Source of the DNA: Neorhizobium alkalisoli
Lineage (GTDB): Bacteria > Pseudomonadota > Alphaproteobacteria > Rhizobiales > Rhizobiaceae
Length of the DNA: 64,000 bases
Direction of reading: 5' to 3'
NCBI RefSeq assembly: GCF_007829835.1
Contig: NZ_VIWP01000002.1
Span: 372,001 to 436,000, forward strand
In this document: piece by piece, positions 26,837-36,864 of the stretch
Position numbering within the stretch: position 1 is the first letter of the stretch
Layout of the letters: the number at the start of each line of letters is the position of its first letter
The notes under the pieces: generated by a model
Databases searched by the model: none
Told to the model about the DNA's origin: nothing
What the model saw: the letters and a program-made list of their open reading frames with translations, nothing else
Made by a program: the position numbers and the translations under genes

Positions 26837-27553
26837 TCACGAGGCATGCCCCTGCTTTATGAGCAGCGAGACGAGATCGGCATCGCCAGGGACAATCGTA
26901 CCCCACGAATTTCCGCCCCATTCCCAACCTGTGTTCATGTCGAATGACAGAGAACGCTGCTGCTCCCGATCCACGGAGACAAGCAATGCCTGACTGCAGG
27001 AGCCACCATGCCCCGCAGATGGCGTATACTTTTCCAATGCCGTTCCCGGGTTCGCTGGCTGGGTCGTGAAGAGCAGAAGACAGCGAGGTAAGGGCGTCGC
27101 GACATTGATCTGATGACCGTAAAGAGGAACCGCATAGATTGGCGCCGGAACGTCGGAGCCCAGGACCATACGCGACAGACCGGAGGTAAACTGGTGTCCG
27201 GTCTCGTTTATCATGGTGATTGCGGACAACACGCCTTCGGATTTGACCTCTCCTCCACCACCCGCATGAACCAAGAAAGTCTCTCCTGGTTCAACGACCG
27301 TTTCAAATCCAGGCGCGATCACTCGACCAGCACGAATGGGGCTAGAGGATGTGTAAGCCCCAACCGACAGCGACCATTCCAATGCCATCCGTGGCATGAT
27401 GTCTCGAGTTGAAAAGGCAACCGTCGGACGCGCCGCTGCGTTGGCCATTGCCGTCGCAAAAAGCAGGCTGAGGGAATACCCTCCCTTCAAGAGTGCATCG
27501 ACCGTGGCCGAAGAGAGGGCGATATCGACGATATAGGTGGCTTTGGTCGCCAT
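26837..27553 (-). CDS. uncharacterised beta-rich protein, short paralog of the 27.7-28.7 kb gene
   Basis: I do not recognise this family. The 238-residue protein has no signal peptide, no membrane helix and no cysteine cluster, and is rich in short strands. Its whole length aligns by eye with the C-terminal two thirds of the next protein upstream: ATVDALLKGGYSL matches ATVTALSNGNYLL, WSLSVGAYTSSSPI matches WEIQYQAYTSRSEI, VPLYGHQI matches FPLYGNGL, and SFDMNTGWEWGGNSW matches SFDINKGWSWGGYSW. It shares the strand with that paralog, 101 bp downstream, and probably the transcript. It may act as a homo- or hetero-oligomer with the long paralog. Confidence 0.7.
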   Translation of the reverse strand: MATKATYIVDIALSSATVDALLKGGYSLSLLFATAMANAAARPTVAFSTRDIMPRMALEWSLSVGAYTSSSPIRAGRVIAPGFETVVEPGETFLVHAGGGGEVKSEGVLSAITMINETGHQFTSGLSRMVLGSDVPAPIYAVPLYGHQINVATPLPRCLLLFTTQPANPGTALEKYTPSAGHGGSCSQALLVSVDREQQRSLSFDMNTGWEWGGNSWGTIVPGDADLVSLLIKQGHAS

Positions 27554-27654
27554 ATGACAATCTCCGCGCCTTCGGAAAGACCTGTGCGCTGTCGCGAAGA
27601 CAAACGGCAGCGCAGCGCACGACCGTTTGTCCTGTTCATTCCCGGAGGTTCTGA

Positions 27655-28656
27655 TCAGGCTGCGTCGATCAGCAGCGGTACGACATTCGAGTCCGCCTCG
27701 ACCTTCTGAGCCCAGCTATATCCTCCCCACGACCATCCCTTGTTGATGTCGAATGACACCGCCCTGTGGGTGCTGCTCGTGAGGTCGATCAGGATGCTCT
27801 GGCTGTAGGCCTGCTCGATCACGGTTCCGGTGTTCACCACCTTGGTCGAAAAGGTGAGAAGCACCTTCTGAATAGGAACCATGGCATCCAGGCCGTTGCC
27901 ATAAAGGGGGAACGCGCACAGCGGCTGGGCAGTGCCTTCGACGACTTCGGAAATACCGCAGGTCATCTGATCCGTGGTGAGATTGAGAATAGAGATATTG
28001 CCCGGATCACCCTCAACGACATTGCCGGAACCCTGCGGTGTCTGAACCTTGAGCTTCTGGCCGAGGTTGATGTTGTACGGGGTCAAACCCTTGATCTGCC
28101 CGTTGGGGATGATCTCAGATCGGGATGTATAGGCCTGGTACTGGATTTCCCAGCTGACATCCGTCTCCGTTCCGTAATCGGCTGACTTGAACCAGACGAG
28201 CGGCCTGCCTCCCCCCATATTCGCCTGAACACCTTTGAAACCGTAGAGCAGGTAATTGCCGTTGGAGAGAGCGGTAACTGTCGCATCCGTCATCTGAATA
28301 GCGACGCCATAACTCGTGGCGCCGAGAAGATTGCCCATTGTCGGTTCCAGCGGTCCGAAAGACCGGTCCGCCGGACCATCGGATGATGTTGCCGCAGCGA
28401 CTTTTCCCGCGACCCACATGACGCTCAGTCCCTTGAAACCGAGCTGGGAGCCTGCAAATTCCAGGGGGTTGATCGCCATATCGCCAGGTCCCTTGGCGAT
28501 CACCCGCTTGGTTGAGGCCTCTTCATATATGTAAAGATTGGGATCATATACCTCCGGATTACTCTGATTTTCCCCGGCCTTTTTGATGATATTATGCACG
28601 TCACCCTTGTGGATGTTTTTCGACATGCACTCGAAATAATAGGCGCCCTTTGCCAT
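27655..28656 (-). CDS. uncharacterised beta-rich protein, long paralog with N-terminal extension
   Basis: The 333-residue protein consists of an extra N-terminal region of about 110 residues (MAKGAYYFECMSKNIHKGDV, with a predicted small alpha/beta stretch) and a C-terminal domain paralogous to the short gene downstream. The shared end motif is SFDINKGWSWGGYSW. No signal peptide or known catalytic motif is visible. A strong Shine-Dalgarno GGAGAGG lies 8 bases before the ATG at 28656. It sits between the short paralog and an AraC-type regulator, all on the minus strand; the pair is probably under that regulator's control. Confidence 0.7.
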   Translation of the reverse strand: MAKGAYYFECMSKNIHKGDVHNIIKKAGENQSNPEVYDPNLYIYEEASTKRVIAKGPGDMAINPLEFAGSQLGFKGLSVMWVAGKVAAATSSDGPADRSFGPLEPTMGNLLGATSYGVAIQMTDATVTALSNGNYLLYGFKGVQANMGGGRPLVWFKSADYGTETDVSWEIQYQAYTSRSEIIPNGQIKGLTPYNINLGQKLKVQTPQGSGNVVEGDPGNISILNLTTDQMTCGISEVVEGTAQPLCAFPLYGNGLDAMVPIQKVLLTFSTKVVNTGTVIEQAYSQSILIDLTSSTHRAVSFDINKGWSWGGYSWAQKVEADSNVVPLLIDAA

Positions 28657-28834
28657 GGCAAAGCCCTCTCCTGGTTGATGTGAAAGATATTGGTCCGGAC
28701 ACGGACTTTCGTTTTGGAACCGGCCCGATGCCCGGCAGTTCTTCTGCTTCCCGGAGAATGCGAAGCCTGTTCGCATCCCAGAGTTGCCACACCAATCTAC
28801 GCAACCATTGGTTATTTTCTTTTGGCGCAATCAC

Positions 28835-29614
28835 TCATGCTTGTGATCGCATCATCATCCGGCGATACGCGCTTGGAGAGAGCCCCCTGCTCTGCCGGAA
28901 AGCCGTGGCGAAATTTGCCGGCTCGCCGTAACCGACTGCAAAGCCGATCTCACCGATGGAAAGCGTCGAGGTTCGTAGCAGCCTTGCGGCCTCATCGAGC
29001 CTCCGCTCCCGCAACCAGGCGTATGGACCTATGCCCAGGACATTCCTGAAGGCGCGCGTCAGCGAGTTGTGATTTGAACCCATATGCCGGGCCAGAGCAT
29101 GCAGGGAAAACTCGGCCACGATATCCTTGACCAGGAAGGCGCATGTGTCGTTGACCAGCTTGCGCTCCTTTGCTGTGGCGCGGTGCGAGCTGCCGGCGTC
29201 TATCGCCTCCGCGAACGATGCTTCTGGAAGCGGCCAGCGAAGGACACGGAAAGCGGCAACGGTACCGAGGCGTGTCGCCAGCTCCATGGCAAGAAAAGGA
29301 TAATAGACAATATCGCTGAAACCGGCCGCAAAAAGCGCCGCCCGTTCCTTGTGTCCGCTGTTCACGACAGCCAGAACAGGGATGCCGCTATGCCGGCACT
29401 GGGCGAGAAGTTGCGGTGAAGCCCGTTTGCCGGTGTCGATCTCGACCATGTCGGCAAGGATGACCAGATCCTTTTCATCGCCGCTGAGCCCCAGCTTGCC
29501 CGATGCCGAAATCTCACCGCGGCACCCTTCGAGCACCGCCATATTGGCCATGAATTCCTCGGCCCGTTGCTCGGCGGCGCATACGAAATGCACGCGAAGG
29601 CCGTAGTCGGGCAT
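28835..29614 (-). CDS. AraC family regulator with degenerate receiver-like N-terminal domain
   Basis: The 259-residue protein has a C-terminal AraC double HTH at about 155-255 (LHALARHMGSNHNSLTRAFR, then IGEIGFAVGYGEPANFATAF). The N-terminal 120 residues look like a receiver domain: strand DLVILADMVEID, GIPVLAVVNSG in place of the usual strand 4/Thr, and FSDIVYYPFL where receivers have a Lys-Pro-Phe. The Lys is Tyr here, so phosphorylation control is probably lost and another signal is used. No kinase gene is adjacent. It heads the set with the two paralogs downstream on the same strand. Confidence 0.75.
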   Translation of the reverse strand: MPDYGLRVHFVCAAEQRAEEFMANMAVLEGCRGEISASGKLGLSGDEKDLVILADMVEIDTGKRASPQLLAQCRHSGIPVLAVVNSGHKERAALFAAGFSDIVYYPFLAMELATRLGTVAAFRVLRWPLPEASFAEAIDAGSSHRATAKERKLVNDTCAFLVKDIVAEFSLHALARHMGSNHNSLTRAFRNVLGIGPYAWLRERRLDEAARLLRTSTLSIGEIGFAVGYGEPANFATAFRQSRGLSPSAYRRMMMRSQA

Positions 29615-29694
29615 CGCGACCTATCCTGTTTCAACAATAGTCGGTAACGGCGGCTACGGTTGAGAGGAATAAAACCCAAACACCCAAAAGCAAC

Positions 29695-29754
29695 CTAGGA
29701 TTTTCATCCTAGATGAAGAACAAAAGAAGTACAACTTTAGATTTTACGAAGTTG
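29695..29754. promoter_or_regulatory. two inverted repeats upstream of the AraC gene
   Basis: CTAGGAT (29695-29701) and ATCCTAG (29706-29712) form a perfect 7-bp inverted repeat with a 4-base gap. CAACTT (29732-29737) and AAGTTG (29749-29754) form a second with an 11-base gap. The stretch 29670-29770 is clearly richer in A/T than its surroundings and holds the start region of the AraC-type regulator. These are candidate operator sites. No other feature is visible between 29615 and 29870. Confidence 0.45.
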
Positions 29755-29870
29755 CAAAAAACTGCCCGAGGCAGCATATGCGAACACGTCTCAGACGCGC
29801 GGAAAGGATGCAGACCGCCTTGCCCGACTGAATTCATCGCGGCAGGACGGCCCTCACAACCGATATGGGA

Positions 29871-31391
29871 CTATTCGAAAACGAAAGCGAGCCGCTTGCC
29901 GGTCAGCTTCGCAAGCTGCTGCAGCCGGCCGTCCAGCCGTTCGCCGGCGAAACTGGCATAGGCGTGCGGCACGACGAATTCGAGGTCGAGATCCGGGGAT
30001 GCCGAATGCCGGAAGGTCAGATGGTTGACGATGCCGGGCATGGAGGCCGAGAACAGATAGACCACCCGCAGCAGGCCGCCGAGTAGCTTTGCCAGATCGA
30101 GCAGGCGCGGCGTGCCGATCGTGGCAAGTGGCCCGGTCGCGCCGTCATCATTCAGACCTTCGAAGCGATAATAATTGGCGAGCGCCAGATAGGCGCGGCC
30201 GGCATGGGTGATGCCGACGAAGGACGAATGGGCAATGACATTCAGTGCCTGGGCGCCGCGATAATCGGGATGGGCGCGCCAGCTGATATCGGCGAGAAGG
30301 CAGGCAGCCTGACGGTAGCGGCCTTCCTCTTCCGTCTCGGTAATGCCGAAGAACGGCACCATGCGGCCGGTCCAGTCGGCAAGCTCGCGGGCGTGCTCCG
30401 GTGACCGGGCGCGCAGAATTGCCAGCTGGTCGGCGGCGACGAGAAGCGGATCGGCTTCACGCTCATCGTCCGGCATCAGCGAATAGAGGTAACCTTCGCG
30501 CACGCCTTGGGCGGAGAAGGTGACCGAAGCGGGCTTCATGACGCTCAGCACTTCCTGCATGGCGATTGCGCCATAGGGGAGAAGTGAGCGGCGGCTCTTG
30601 GAAACGGCCTGCCAGGCGGGATCCTTCGAATCCTTGGCGGCGATCACCTCTTCAAGGAAGCGCTGCATTTCGGCGAGCGGCAATTCGTAACCCTGCATCA
30701 TGTGCAGCGGGTACTTGGTGATTTCCATATGCAGCTTGGCGATGTTTCGCCATGTGCCGCCGACGGCGTAAAAGGTGCGGCCTTCGCCCTTTTCCAGAAA
30801 ACGCGCCGTCTTCACCTGCTTGCGAGCAAAGGTGCGTGCCTTGGAAAGCGAATTGCCGGAGGATTCCGACAGGCGCAGGCCGCCGAGCGGCAGCGTGATG
30901 CCCTTGCCGAAGTCATGTCCCTTGATGTCGATCAGTTCCAGCGATCCGCCGCCGAGATCACCGGCAACGCCATCCACATCGTGGAAGCCGCTGATAACGC
31001 CGAGCGCAGAATATTTGGCCTCTTCCTCACCGGAAAGGACCTGAACCGGCTGGCCCAGAATTTCTTCGGCAGCGCGGATGAAATCGGGACCATTGGAGGC
31101 TTCGCGGGCGGCAGCTGTCGCCAGCACGTAGACATGCGTGGCGCGGGCCTGGACGGAGAGCGCGTGAAAACGCTTCAGCGCGCCGAGTGCACGGGCGACA
31201 CCTTCGTCGTCCATGCGGCCGTTCGCACCCAGTCCCTTTCCGAGCCCGCACAGGACCTTCTCGTTGAAGAGAATGGTCGGCGCACGCGAAAGGCCTTCGT
31301 AGATAACCACGCGAACCGAATTCGAGCCGATATCGATGACGGAAACGGGGGCAATGCCGGGAAGGCGCCCCTGGGCTTCAGATCGTACCAT
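29871..31391 (-). CDS. ppx: exopolyphosphatase, Ppx/GppA family
   Basis: Ppx removes phosphate from the ends of polyphosphate, or pentaphosphate from pppGpp, in the cytosol. The 506-residue protein has the ASKHA fold with the phosphate-1 motif IDIGSNSVRVVIYE near residue 22, GGGSLELIDIKGHDFGKGIT near residue 150, and a long helical C-terminal HD-like part. It lies 36 bp downstream of ppk1, as in many proteobacteria, so synthesis and breakdown of polyphosphate are encoded together. Confidence 0.92.
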   Translation of the reverse strand: MVRSEAQGRLPGIAPVSVIDIGSNSVRVVIYEGLSRAPTILFNEKVLCGLGKGLGANGRMDDEGVARALGALKRFHALSVQARATHVYVLATAAAREASNGPDFIRAAEEILGQPVQVLSGEEEAKYSALGVISGFHDVDGVAGDLGGGSLELIDIKGHDFGKGITLPLGGLRLSESSGNSLSKARTFARKQVKTARFLEKGEGRTFYAVGGTWRNIAKLHMEITKYPLHMMQGYELPLAEMQRFLEEVIAAKDSKDPAWQAVSKSRRSLLPYGAIAMQEVLSVMKPASVTFSAQGVREGYLYSLMPDDEREADPLLVAADQLAILRARSPEHARELADWTGRMVPFFGITETEEEGRYRQAACLLADISWRAHPDYRGAQALNVIAHSSFVGITHAGRAYLALANYYRFEGLNDDGATGPLATIGTPRLLDLAKLLGGLLRVVYLFSASMPGIVNHLTFRHSASPDLDLEFVVPHAYASFAGERLDGRLQQLAKLTGKRLAFVFE

Positions 31392-31427
31392 ACTGCCTAT
31401 TTCTTGAATTGGGCTTTTATTAACGGG

Positions 31428-33632
31428 CTACTTCTTACGTCCCGACATCACGCCGGCGATCAGTTTCGGTGCGCTCGATTTCAGGGCCTCACCACGACCG
31501 GAAAGGCTGGGATTGGTCATGAAATACTGCTGCGCGTTGAACGGTTCCTCGCCCTTGCGCACCTCCATGCGCCTCGACGTACCGTCGGGCAATATCTCGT
31601 AGCTCTGCTGGTTGTCAATGAGATTGCCCAGCATAATCTGGGATAGAACCTGCTCATGCACAGTCGGGTTCAACAGCGGCACCAGCGTTTCCACACGACG
31701 ATCGAGGTTGCGCGGCATCATGTCGGCCGAGCCGATATAGACCAACGCCTTGTCGGACGGCAGGCCATAACCATTGCCGAAGCAGAAGATGCGGCTGTGT
31801 TCGAGGAAGCGCCCGACGATGGATTTGACGCGGATATTTTCGGACAGGCCGGCCACCTGCGGGCGCAGGCAGCAGATGCCGCGCACGACCAGATCGACCT
31901 CCACCCCTGCCCGGCTGGCGCGGTAAAGCGCATCGATGATTTCCGGATCGACCAGCGAATTCATCTTCATCCAGATCGCCGCCGGCTTGCCGGCCTTGGC
32001 GTGGCAGATCTCTTCCTCGATATGGCGCAGGATACGCGGCCGCAGCGTATAGGGCGAGACGGCCAGCTTCATGCTTTCGGTCGGCTCGCCGTAACCGGTG
32101 ATGAAGTTGAAGATATTCGCCATGTCATGGGCGATCTTCGGATTGCAGGTGAAGAAGGACAGGTCGGTGTAAATCTTCGCCGTGACCGGGTGATAATTGC
32201 CGGTGCCGAGATGGCAATAGGTCCTGAGCTTGCCGTCTTCACGGCGCACGACCATCGACATTTTCGCGTGGGTCTTGAGTTCGATGAAGCCGAACACGAC
32301 CTGCACGCCGGCGCGTTCAAGGTCGCGCGCCCAGCGGATATTGGCCTCCTCATCGAAACGCGCCTTGAGCTCGACCAGCGCCGTCACCGACTTGCCCATT
32401 TCGGCCGCATCGATCAGCGCCCGGACGATCGGGCTGTCGTTGGAGGTTCTGTAGAGGGTTTGCTTGATCGCAAGCACGTCCGGATCGCGCGCCGCCTGAA
32501 GCAGGAACTGCACCACCACGTCGAAGCTTTCGTACGGATGGTGGACCACCATGTCCTTTTCGCGAATGGCGGCGAGGCAGTCTCCGGCGTGTTCACGGAC
32601 GCGCTCGGGAAATCGCGCATTGTAGCTTTCGAAGCGCAGATCGTCGCGCGGCGCCTTGGCGATTTCAGACAGTGTGTTGAGGGCCAGAAGGCCCGGCAGA
32701 ACCGCGACGCGATTGTCCGGCACGCCGAGTTCCTGAACCACGAACTGGCGCAGCGAGGCGGGCATTTCGCTATCCGTCTCGATGCGGATGACCTTACCAC
32801 GGCGGCGGCGCTTCAGCGCCGTCTCGAAGAAGCGCACGAGGTCTTCAGCCTCTTCTTCGACTTCAATATCGCTGTCGCGGATGATGCGGAACGTGCCGGC
32901 ACCCCTCACCTCGTAACCGGGGAAAAGCCGGTCGGTGAACATGCCGACCACGTCTTCCAGCGTGATGTAACGCACCGTCGCGCCATCATCCGGCAGGCGA
33001 ATGAAGCGGTCGAGCGTCGTCGGCAGGCGCAACAGGCCGGTCATCGGCTCCTTGCCATGCAGGCTGTGCAGCTGCAGGCCCATGGAGAAGCCGAGGTTCG
33101 GAATGAACGGGAAAGGATGCGCCGGGTCGATCGCAAGCGGCGTCAGAACCGGGAAGAGATCGTCCTCGAAATCGGTCGCGAGCCAGGTCTTGTCCTCGGT
33201 CGAAAGTGCTGCCGGGCGGACGATCAGGATATCTTCCTGGGCGAGATATTGCTGGAGGACGGCAAGCGAAGCCTGCTGTTCCATCTGCAGATTGTCGATC
33301 TCCTGCAGGATCTCTTCCAGCTGCTCGACCGGCGTCTTGCCATCGGGGCTGCGGATGGCGATGTTCTGCCGGACCTGACCTTCGAGGCCGGCGACGCGGA
33401 CCATGAAAAATTCATCGAGGTTGGCGGCCGAAATCGACAGGAAGCGAATGCGCTCCAGAAGCGGATGGGCGGTGTTCAGCGTTTCCTCGAGAACACGGCG
33501 ATTAAACTGCAGCCAGGAAAATTCGCGGTTGATGAAGCGATGCGGGCTCGTCAGCAAGTCCTCGGCGGCATCGGCCACCGGCGCCGTTTCCGGCTGCTGC
33601 TGCATTTCCGTCATCGATTCCATCTCATCCAT
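31428..33632 (-). CDS. ppk1: polyphosphate kinase 1
   Basis: Ppk1 makes polyphosphate from ATP at the membrane. The 734-residue protein has the N-terminal helical domain starting near [20 protein letters not shown], the head domain, and two phospholipase-D-like C-terminal domains. The phosphorylated His lies in [14 protein letters not shown] (HxxxxNxxP pattern). The second conserved His is in [13 protein letters not shown]. The length is normal. It is upstream of ppx on the same strand, and the likely promoter lies between this gene and hdaA. Confidence 0.95.
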   Translation of the reverse strand: MDEMESMTEMQQQPETAPVADAAEDLLTSPHRFINREFSWLQFNRRVLEETLNTAHPLLERIRFLSISAANLDEFFMVRVAGLEGQVRQNIAIRSPDGKTPVEQLEEILQEIDNLQMEQQASLAVLQQYLAQEDILIVRPAALSTEDKTWLATDFEDDLFPVLTPLAIDPAHPFPFIPNLGFSMGLQLHSLHGKEPMTGLLRLPTTLDRFIRLPDDGATVRYITLEDVVGMFTDRLFPGYEVRGAGTFRIIRDSDIEVEEEAEDLVRFFETALKRRRRGKVIRIETDSEMPASLRQFVVQELGVPDNRVAVLPGLLALNTLSEIAKAPRDDLRFESYNARFPERVREHAGDCLAAIREKDMVVHHPYESFDVVVQFLLQAARDPDVLAIKQTLYRTSNDSPIVRALIDAAEMGKSVTALVELKARFDEEANIRWARDLERAGVQVVFGFIELKTHAKMSMVVRREDGKLRTYCHLGTGNYHPVTAKIYTDLSFFTCNPKIAHDMANIFNFITGYGEPTESMKLAVSPYTLRPRILRHIEEEICHAKAGKPAAIWMKMNSLVDPEIIDALYRASRAGVEVDLVVRGICCLRPQVAGLSENIRVKSIVGRFLEHSRIFCFGNGYGLPSDKALVYIGSADMMPRNLDRRVETLVPLLNPTVHEQVLSQIMLGNLIDNQQSYEILPDGTSRRMEVRKGEEPFNAQQYFMTNPSLSGRGEALKSSAPKLIAGVMSGRKK

Positions 33633-33689
33633 TCCAGTGCATGTCCTCTGCTTGGCCCCTGCCCCACTTTGACGAGGGAATTGTCACAG

Positions 33690-34391
33690 TCAATCGCCGG
33701 TTCCGGCATTTCCGAAATCGCTCAGGACTTCGGCCGCCAGCACCCGGTTTATCTTCGTGCCGCGCGAGAGCGCCAGCCGGTCGAGCCGGTCGACGATCGC
33801 CTGCGCCGCACCGAGTGACCGCTCCATCCGCGCAACAATATAAGCGACGAGCTTGTCATCGATATAAAGCTGGCGGTCGGAAAACAGTTTTACGATCACC
33901 TGGGCGAGCAGCTCCTCATCCGGTTCGCCGATCTCGACCACGGTCGCCGCCTTGAGGCGCGATTTCAGGTCGGGCAGCGTCACGGACCAGGAAGCCGGCC
34001 ACAGGCGCGATGTCATCAGCAGACTGTGGCCATTTTCGCGCACGCTGTTGATGACGTGAAACAATTCCGTCTCGTCGAAGCCGCGCCGATCTGCATCCTC
34101 GAACAGGACGGGACCGGAAGCAGCGATGACCGCGGCCTCGGAACCGGCAAGCGGATGGATGTCGCGGGCTGCCGCCCGTTCCTGCCAGATATGCGCCAGA
34201 TGCGATTTGCCAGACCCGACCGGGCCGGCAAGGATAACGACCGGCGACGGCCATGCCGGCCATTCGTCGACGATCGAAACGGCGGCCGCAAGGCGCTCGG
34301 AGACGAGAAGGTCGTCACGCCCCCTCGCCGCATCATGGGTGAATTGCAGCGGCAGCTGCTCGGTCTTGCGACGCTCGTCAGTCTCGGTCAT
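33690..34391 (-). CDS. hdaA: HdaA, DnaA regulatory inactivator homologue
   Basis: HdaA acts with the sliding clamp to stimulate ATP hydrolysis by DnaA and prevent over-initiation of replication. The 233-residue protein is a lone AAA+ module related to DnaA domain III, with Walker A GPVGSGKSHLAHIW and Walker B PVLFEDADR, and no DNA-binding domain IV. A putative clamp-binding motif EQLPLQFTH lies near the N terminus. The start is the ATG at 34391 (MTETDERR). It is separated by 19 bp from the upstream AI-2E gene, so the two may be co-transcribed. Confidence 0.88.
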   Translation of the reverse strand: MTETDERRKTEQLPLQFTHDAARGRDDLLVSERLAAAVSIVDEWPAWPSPVVILAGPVGSGKSHLAHIWQERAAARDIHPLAGSEAAVIAASGPVLFEDADRRGFDETELFHVINSVRENGHSLLMTSRLWPASWSVTLPDLKSRLKAATVVEIGEPDEELLAQVIVKLFSDRQLYIDDKLVAYIVARMERSLGAAQAIVDRLDRLALSRGTKINRVLAAEVLSDFGNAGTGD

Positions 34392-34410
34392 CGGTGTTTT
34401 TTTTCGAACT

Positions 34411-35592
34411 TCAGCTTTTCGGATTTTCGCTGTGGGAAGCATCGATCCGCTGCAGCGTGGCGGCTTCATGGCTCACCACCTGCTGCTGATCGTCTTCCCA
34501 GGGCAGGTCCATGGACCGCCCGTAATAGATGTCGCTGTCAAGATATCGCGACAGGGCGAAACGGACAAGCACGCCGACAACGGCTGCGGCCGGAACCGCG
34601 ATCAGCAGACCGACGAAACCGAACATCGCGCCAAAGGCAAACAGCGCGAACATCAGCCAGACCGGGTGCAGGCCGACGCTCTGGCCGACGAGTTTCGGCT
34701 GCAGAATATTGCCTTCGAGGAACTGGCCGGAGAAGAAGACGCAGGCGACTGCGATGATCCACGGATAATCCGGCCAGAACTGCACGACGGCGACACCGAC
34801 AGCGAGAATCAGACCGATGGTCGAGCCGATATAAGGGATGAAGGAGATCATGCCCGAGATGAAGCCGATCAGCAGGCCGAAGTTAAGCCCGACCAGCGAC
34901 AGGCCGACGGCGTAATAGATGCCGAGAATGAGGCAGAGCGAGCCCTGGCCGCGGATGAAGCCGGCGACGGACTCATCCATCTCGCGGGCGATCTCGCGTA
35001 CGACGACGGTCTGGTCACGCGGGATCCAGCTGTCGACCTTGGAGACCATGCGGTCCCAGTCGAGCAGGAGATAAAAGGCGACGACGGGGGTGACGATCAG
35101 CAGCGAGACGACATCGACGATCGCCTTGCCGGAATTCCAGATCTGCGCGAACAAAGTGCCGATAAAACCGGCGCCCTGGCTCAGGACCTCGGTAAAATTC
35201 TGCTTGATCGTATCGATCTGGCTGGTGACCCAGCTTGGCAGGAAGGAACTCTGCGGGCTCGACAGGATCTGCTGCAGCTCGGAAATATAACCCGGCATGG
35301 CGGCTGCGAACTGTGTGAACTGGTTGATGATGATCGGGATGACCAGCATCAGCGACAGCGCGAAGACGAGCACGAAACAGACGAGGATAACGACCGTCGC
35401 CATGGTGCGGCTCAGGCCGCGGCGTTCCAGCCAGTCGGCCACCGGATCAAGGAAATAGGCCAGCGCCATGCCCGCCACGAAGGGGAGCAGAATGGACGAG
35501 AAGAACCAGACGAAAAGAATGAAGCCGACAAGTATACCCATCCAGAACAGGATATGGCGCTTGAGTGTCGCGCCACTGATTTGATGAGGCAT
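34411..35592 (-). CDS. AI-2E family transporter (PerM-like)
   Basis: The 393-residue inner-membrane protein has about eight hydrophobic helices in the arrangement of AI-2E/PerM transporters (GILVGFILFVWFFSSILLPF at the start, FISGMISFIPYIGSTIGLIL in the middle). Some members export autoinducer-2 or act as Na+/H+ antiporters; the substrate is unknown. It lies upstream of hdaA on the same strand, a pairing known in alphaproteobacteria, and is divergent from purM. Confidence 0.88.
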   Translation of the reverse strand: MPHQISGATLKRHILFWMGILVGFILFVWFFSSILLPFVAGMALAYFLDPVADWLERRGLSRTMATVVILVCFVLVFALSLMLVIPIIINQFTQFAAAMPGYISELQQILSSPQSSFLPSWVTSQIDTIKQNFTEVLSQGAGFIGTLFAQIWNSGKAIVDVVSLLIVTPVVAFYLLLDWDRMVSKVDSWIPRDQTVVVREIAREMDESVAGFIRGQGSLCLILGIYYAVGLSLVGLNFGLLIGFISGMISFIPYIGSTIGLILAVGVAVVQFWPDYPWIIAVACVFFSGQFLEGNILQPKLVGQSVGLHPVWLMFALFAFGAMFGFVGLLIAVPAAAVVGVLVRFALSRYLDSDIYYGRSMDLPWEDDQQQVVSHEAATLQRIDASHSENPKS

Positions 35593-35790
35593 GTCTGCTC
35601 CTTGATTGCTTTGGACTTAGGCCCGGATAGGCATATGAGGGGCATATAGGGTAAGGTCAAGTTTGCAGGAGGGGCGGAAGGCCGCAGCTGTGAAAAGCCT
35701 TCAAAACCCGCCTCAACGCTTGCATATCGGGGCGTCCCGTGCAATTGGCGGCGTTAAAACATACCCTTGGGTCCCCACCGGAGAAATGAG

Positions 35791-36864
35791 ATGAGCGAGC
35801 CGGGCAAAAACGGTCTCACCTATAGCGATGCTGGCGTCGATATCGATGCGGGCAACCTGATGGTGGAAAAGATCAAGCCGGCCGTGCGCTCCACACGCCG
35901 TCCGGGCGCCGATGGCGAGATCGGCGGCTTCGGCGGCTTGTTCGACCTGAAGGCCGCCGGCTTCAAGGATCCGATCCTCGTTGCCGCCAATGACGGCGTC
36001 GGCACCAAGCTGAAGATCGCCATCGACGCGGATTTCCACGACACTGTCGGCATCGACCTCGTTGCGATGTGCGTCAACGATCTCGTCGTGCAGGGTGCCG
36101 AACCGCTGCTCTTCCTCGACTATTTTGCCACCGGCAAGCTCGATCCCGACCAGGGTGCGGCGATCGTCAAGGGCATTGCCGCCGGCTGTGTTGAATCCGG
36201 CTGTGCGCTGATCGGCGGCGAGACCGCCGAAATGCCGGGCATGTATTCCGATGGCGATTATGACCTTGCCGGCTTTGCCGTCGGTGCGGCCGAACGCGGC
36301 CAGCTTCTGCCGGCCGGCGATATCGCTTCCGGCGACATCATTCTCGGCCTCACCTCTTCCGGTGTTCATTCCAACGGCTTTTCGCTGGTGCGCAAGATCG
36401 TTTCGCTTTCCGGTCTCGCTTGGGATGCCCCTGCCCCGTTCGCGGACGGCAAGGCGCTCGGCGAAGCGCTGCTGACGCCGACCCGCATCTATGTGAAGCC
36501 GCTCCTGAAGGCGATCCGCGAAACGGGTTCGCTGAAGGCGCTCGCCCACATCACCGGCGGCGGTTTTCCGGAAAACATTCCGCGCGTGCTGCCGAAGCAT
36601 CTGGCAGCCGAAATCGATCTCGCTTCCATCCCGGTTCCGGCCGTGTTCTCGTGGCTGGCCAAGACCGGCGGCGTCGAAGCCAAGGAAATGCTGCGCACCT
36701 TCAACTGCGGCGTCGGCATGATCGTCGTCGTTGCGGCTGAAAACGTGAAGGCCGTGACCGACGTACTGACGGCCGAAGGCGAAGTCGTCTTGCCACTCGG
36801 CCGCATGGTCGATCGCACCGAGGGCGAAGCCGGCGTCATCTACAAGGGCACGCTCGGCCTGTGA
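35791..36864 (+). CDS. purM: phosphoribosylformylglycinamidine cyclo-ligase
   Basis: PurM closes the imidazole ring (FGAM to AIR) in purine synthesis. The 357-residue protein has the PurM/ThiL-type N-terminal domain with [21 protein letters not shown], and [20 protein letters not shown], which forms the ATP/Mg-binding part. I chose the ATG at 35791, preceded by GGAGA at 35780. Its TGA overlaps the purN GTG by four bases, so the genes are translationally coupled. Confidence 0.96.
   Translation: MSEPGKNGLTYSDAGVDIDAGNLMVEKIKPAVRSTRRPGADGEIGGFGGLFDLKAAGFKDPILVAANDGVGTKLKIAIDADFHDTVGIDLVAMCVNDLVVQGAEPLLFLDYFATGKLDPDQGAAIVKGIAAGCVESGCALIGGETAEMPGMYSDGDYDLAGFAVGAAERGQLLPAGDIASGDIILGLTSSGVHSNGFSLVRKIVSLSGLAWDAPAPFADGKALGEALLTPTRIYVKPLLKAIRETGSLKALAHITGGGFPENIPRVLPKHLAAEIDLASIPVPAVFSWLAKTGGVEAKEMLRTFNCGVGMIVVVAAENVKAVTDVLTAEGEVVLPLGRMVDRTEGEAGVIYKGTLGL

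Noticed and set aside
26652-26927. 91-codon minus-strand frame between the betaine-binding gene and the short paralog
   Set aside because: Part overlaps the paralog C terminus in another frame. There is no start signal and no recognisable domain.
26837-28656. known toxin or lectin family for the paralog pair
   Set aside because: I could not match either protein to a named family by motif, so no function is claimed.
31656-33818. 720-codon open frame on the plus strand opposite ppk1
   Set aside because: This is a shadow of ppk1. The translated sequence is Arg/His/Asp-rich and has no domain.
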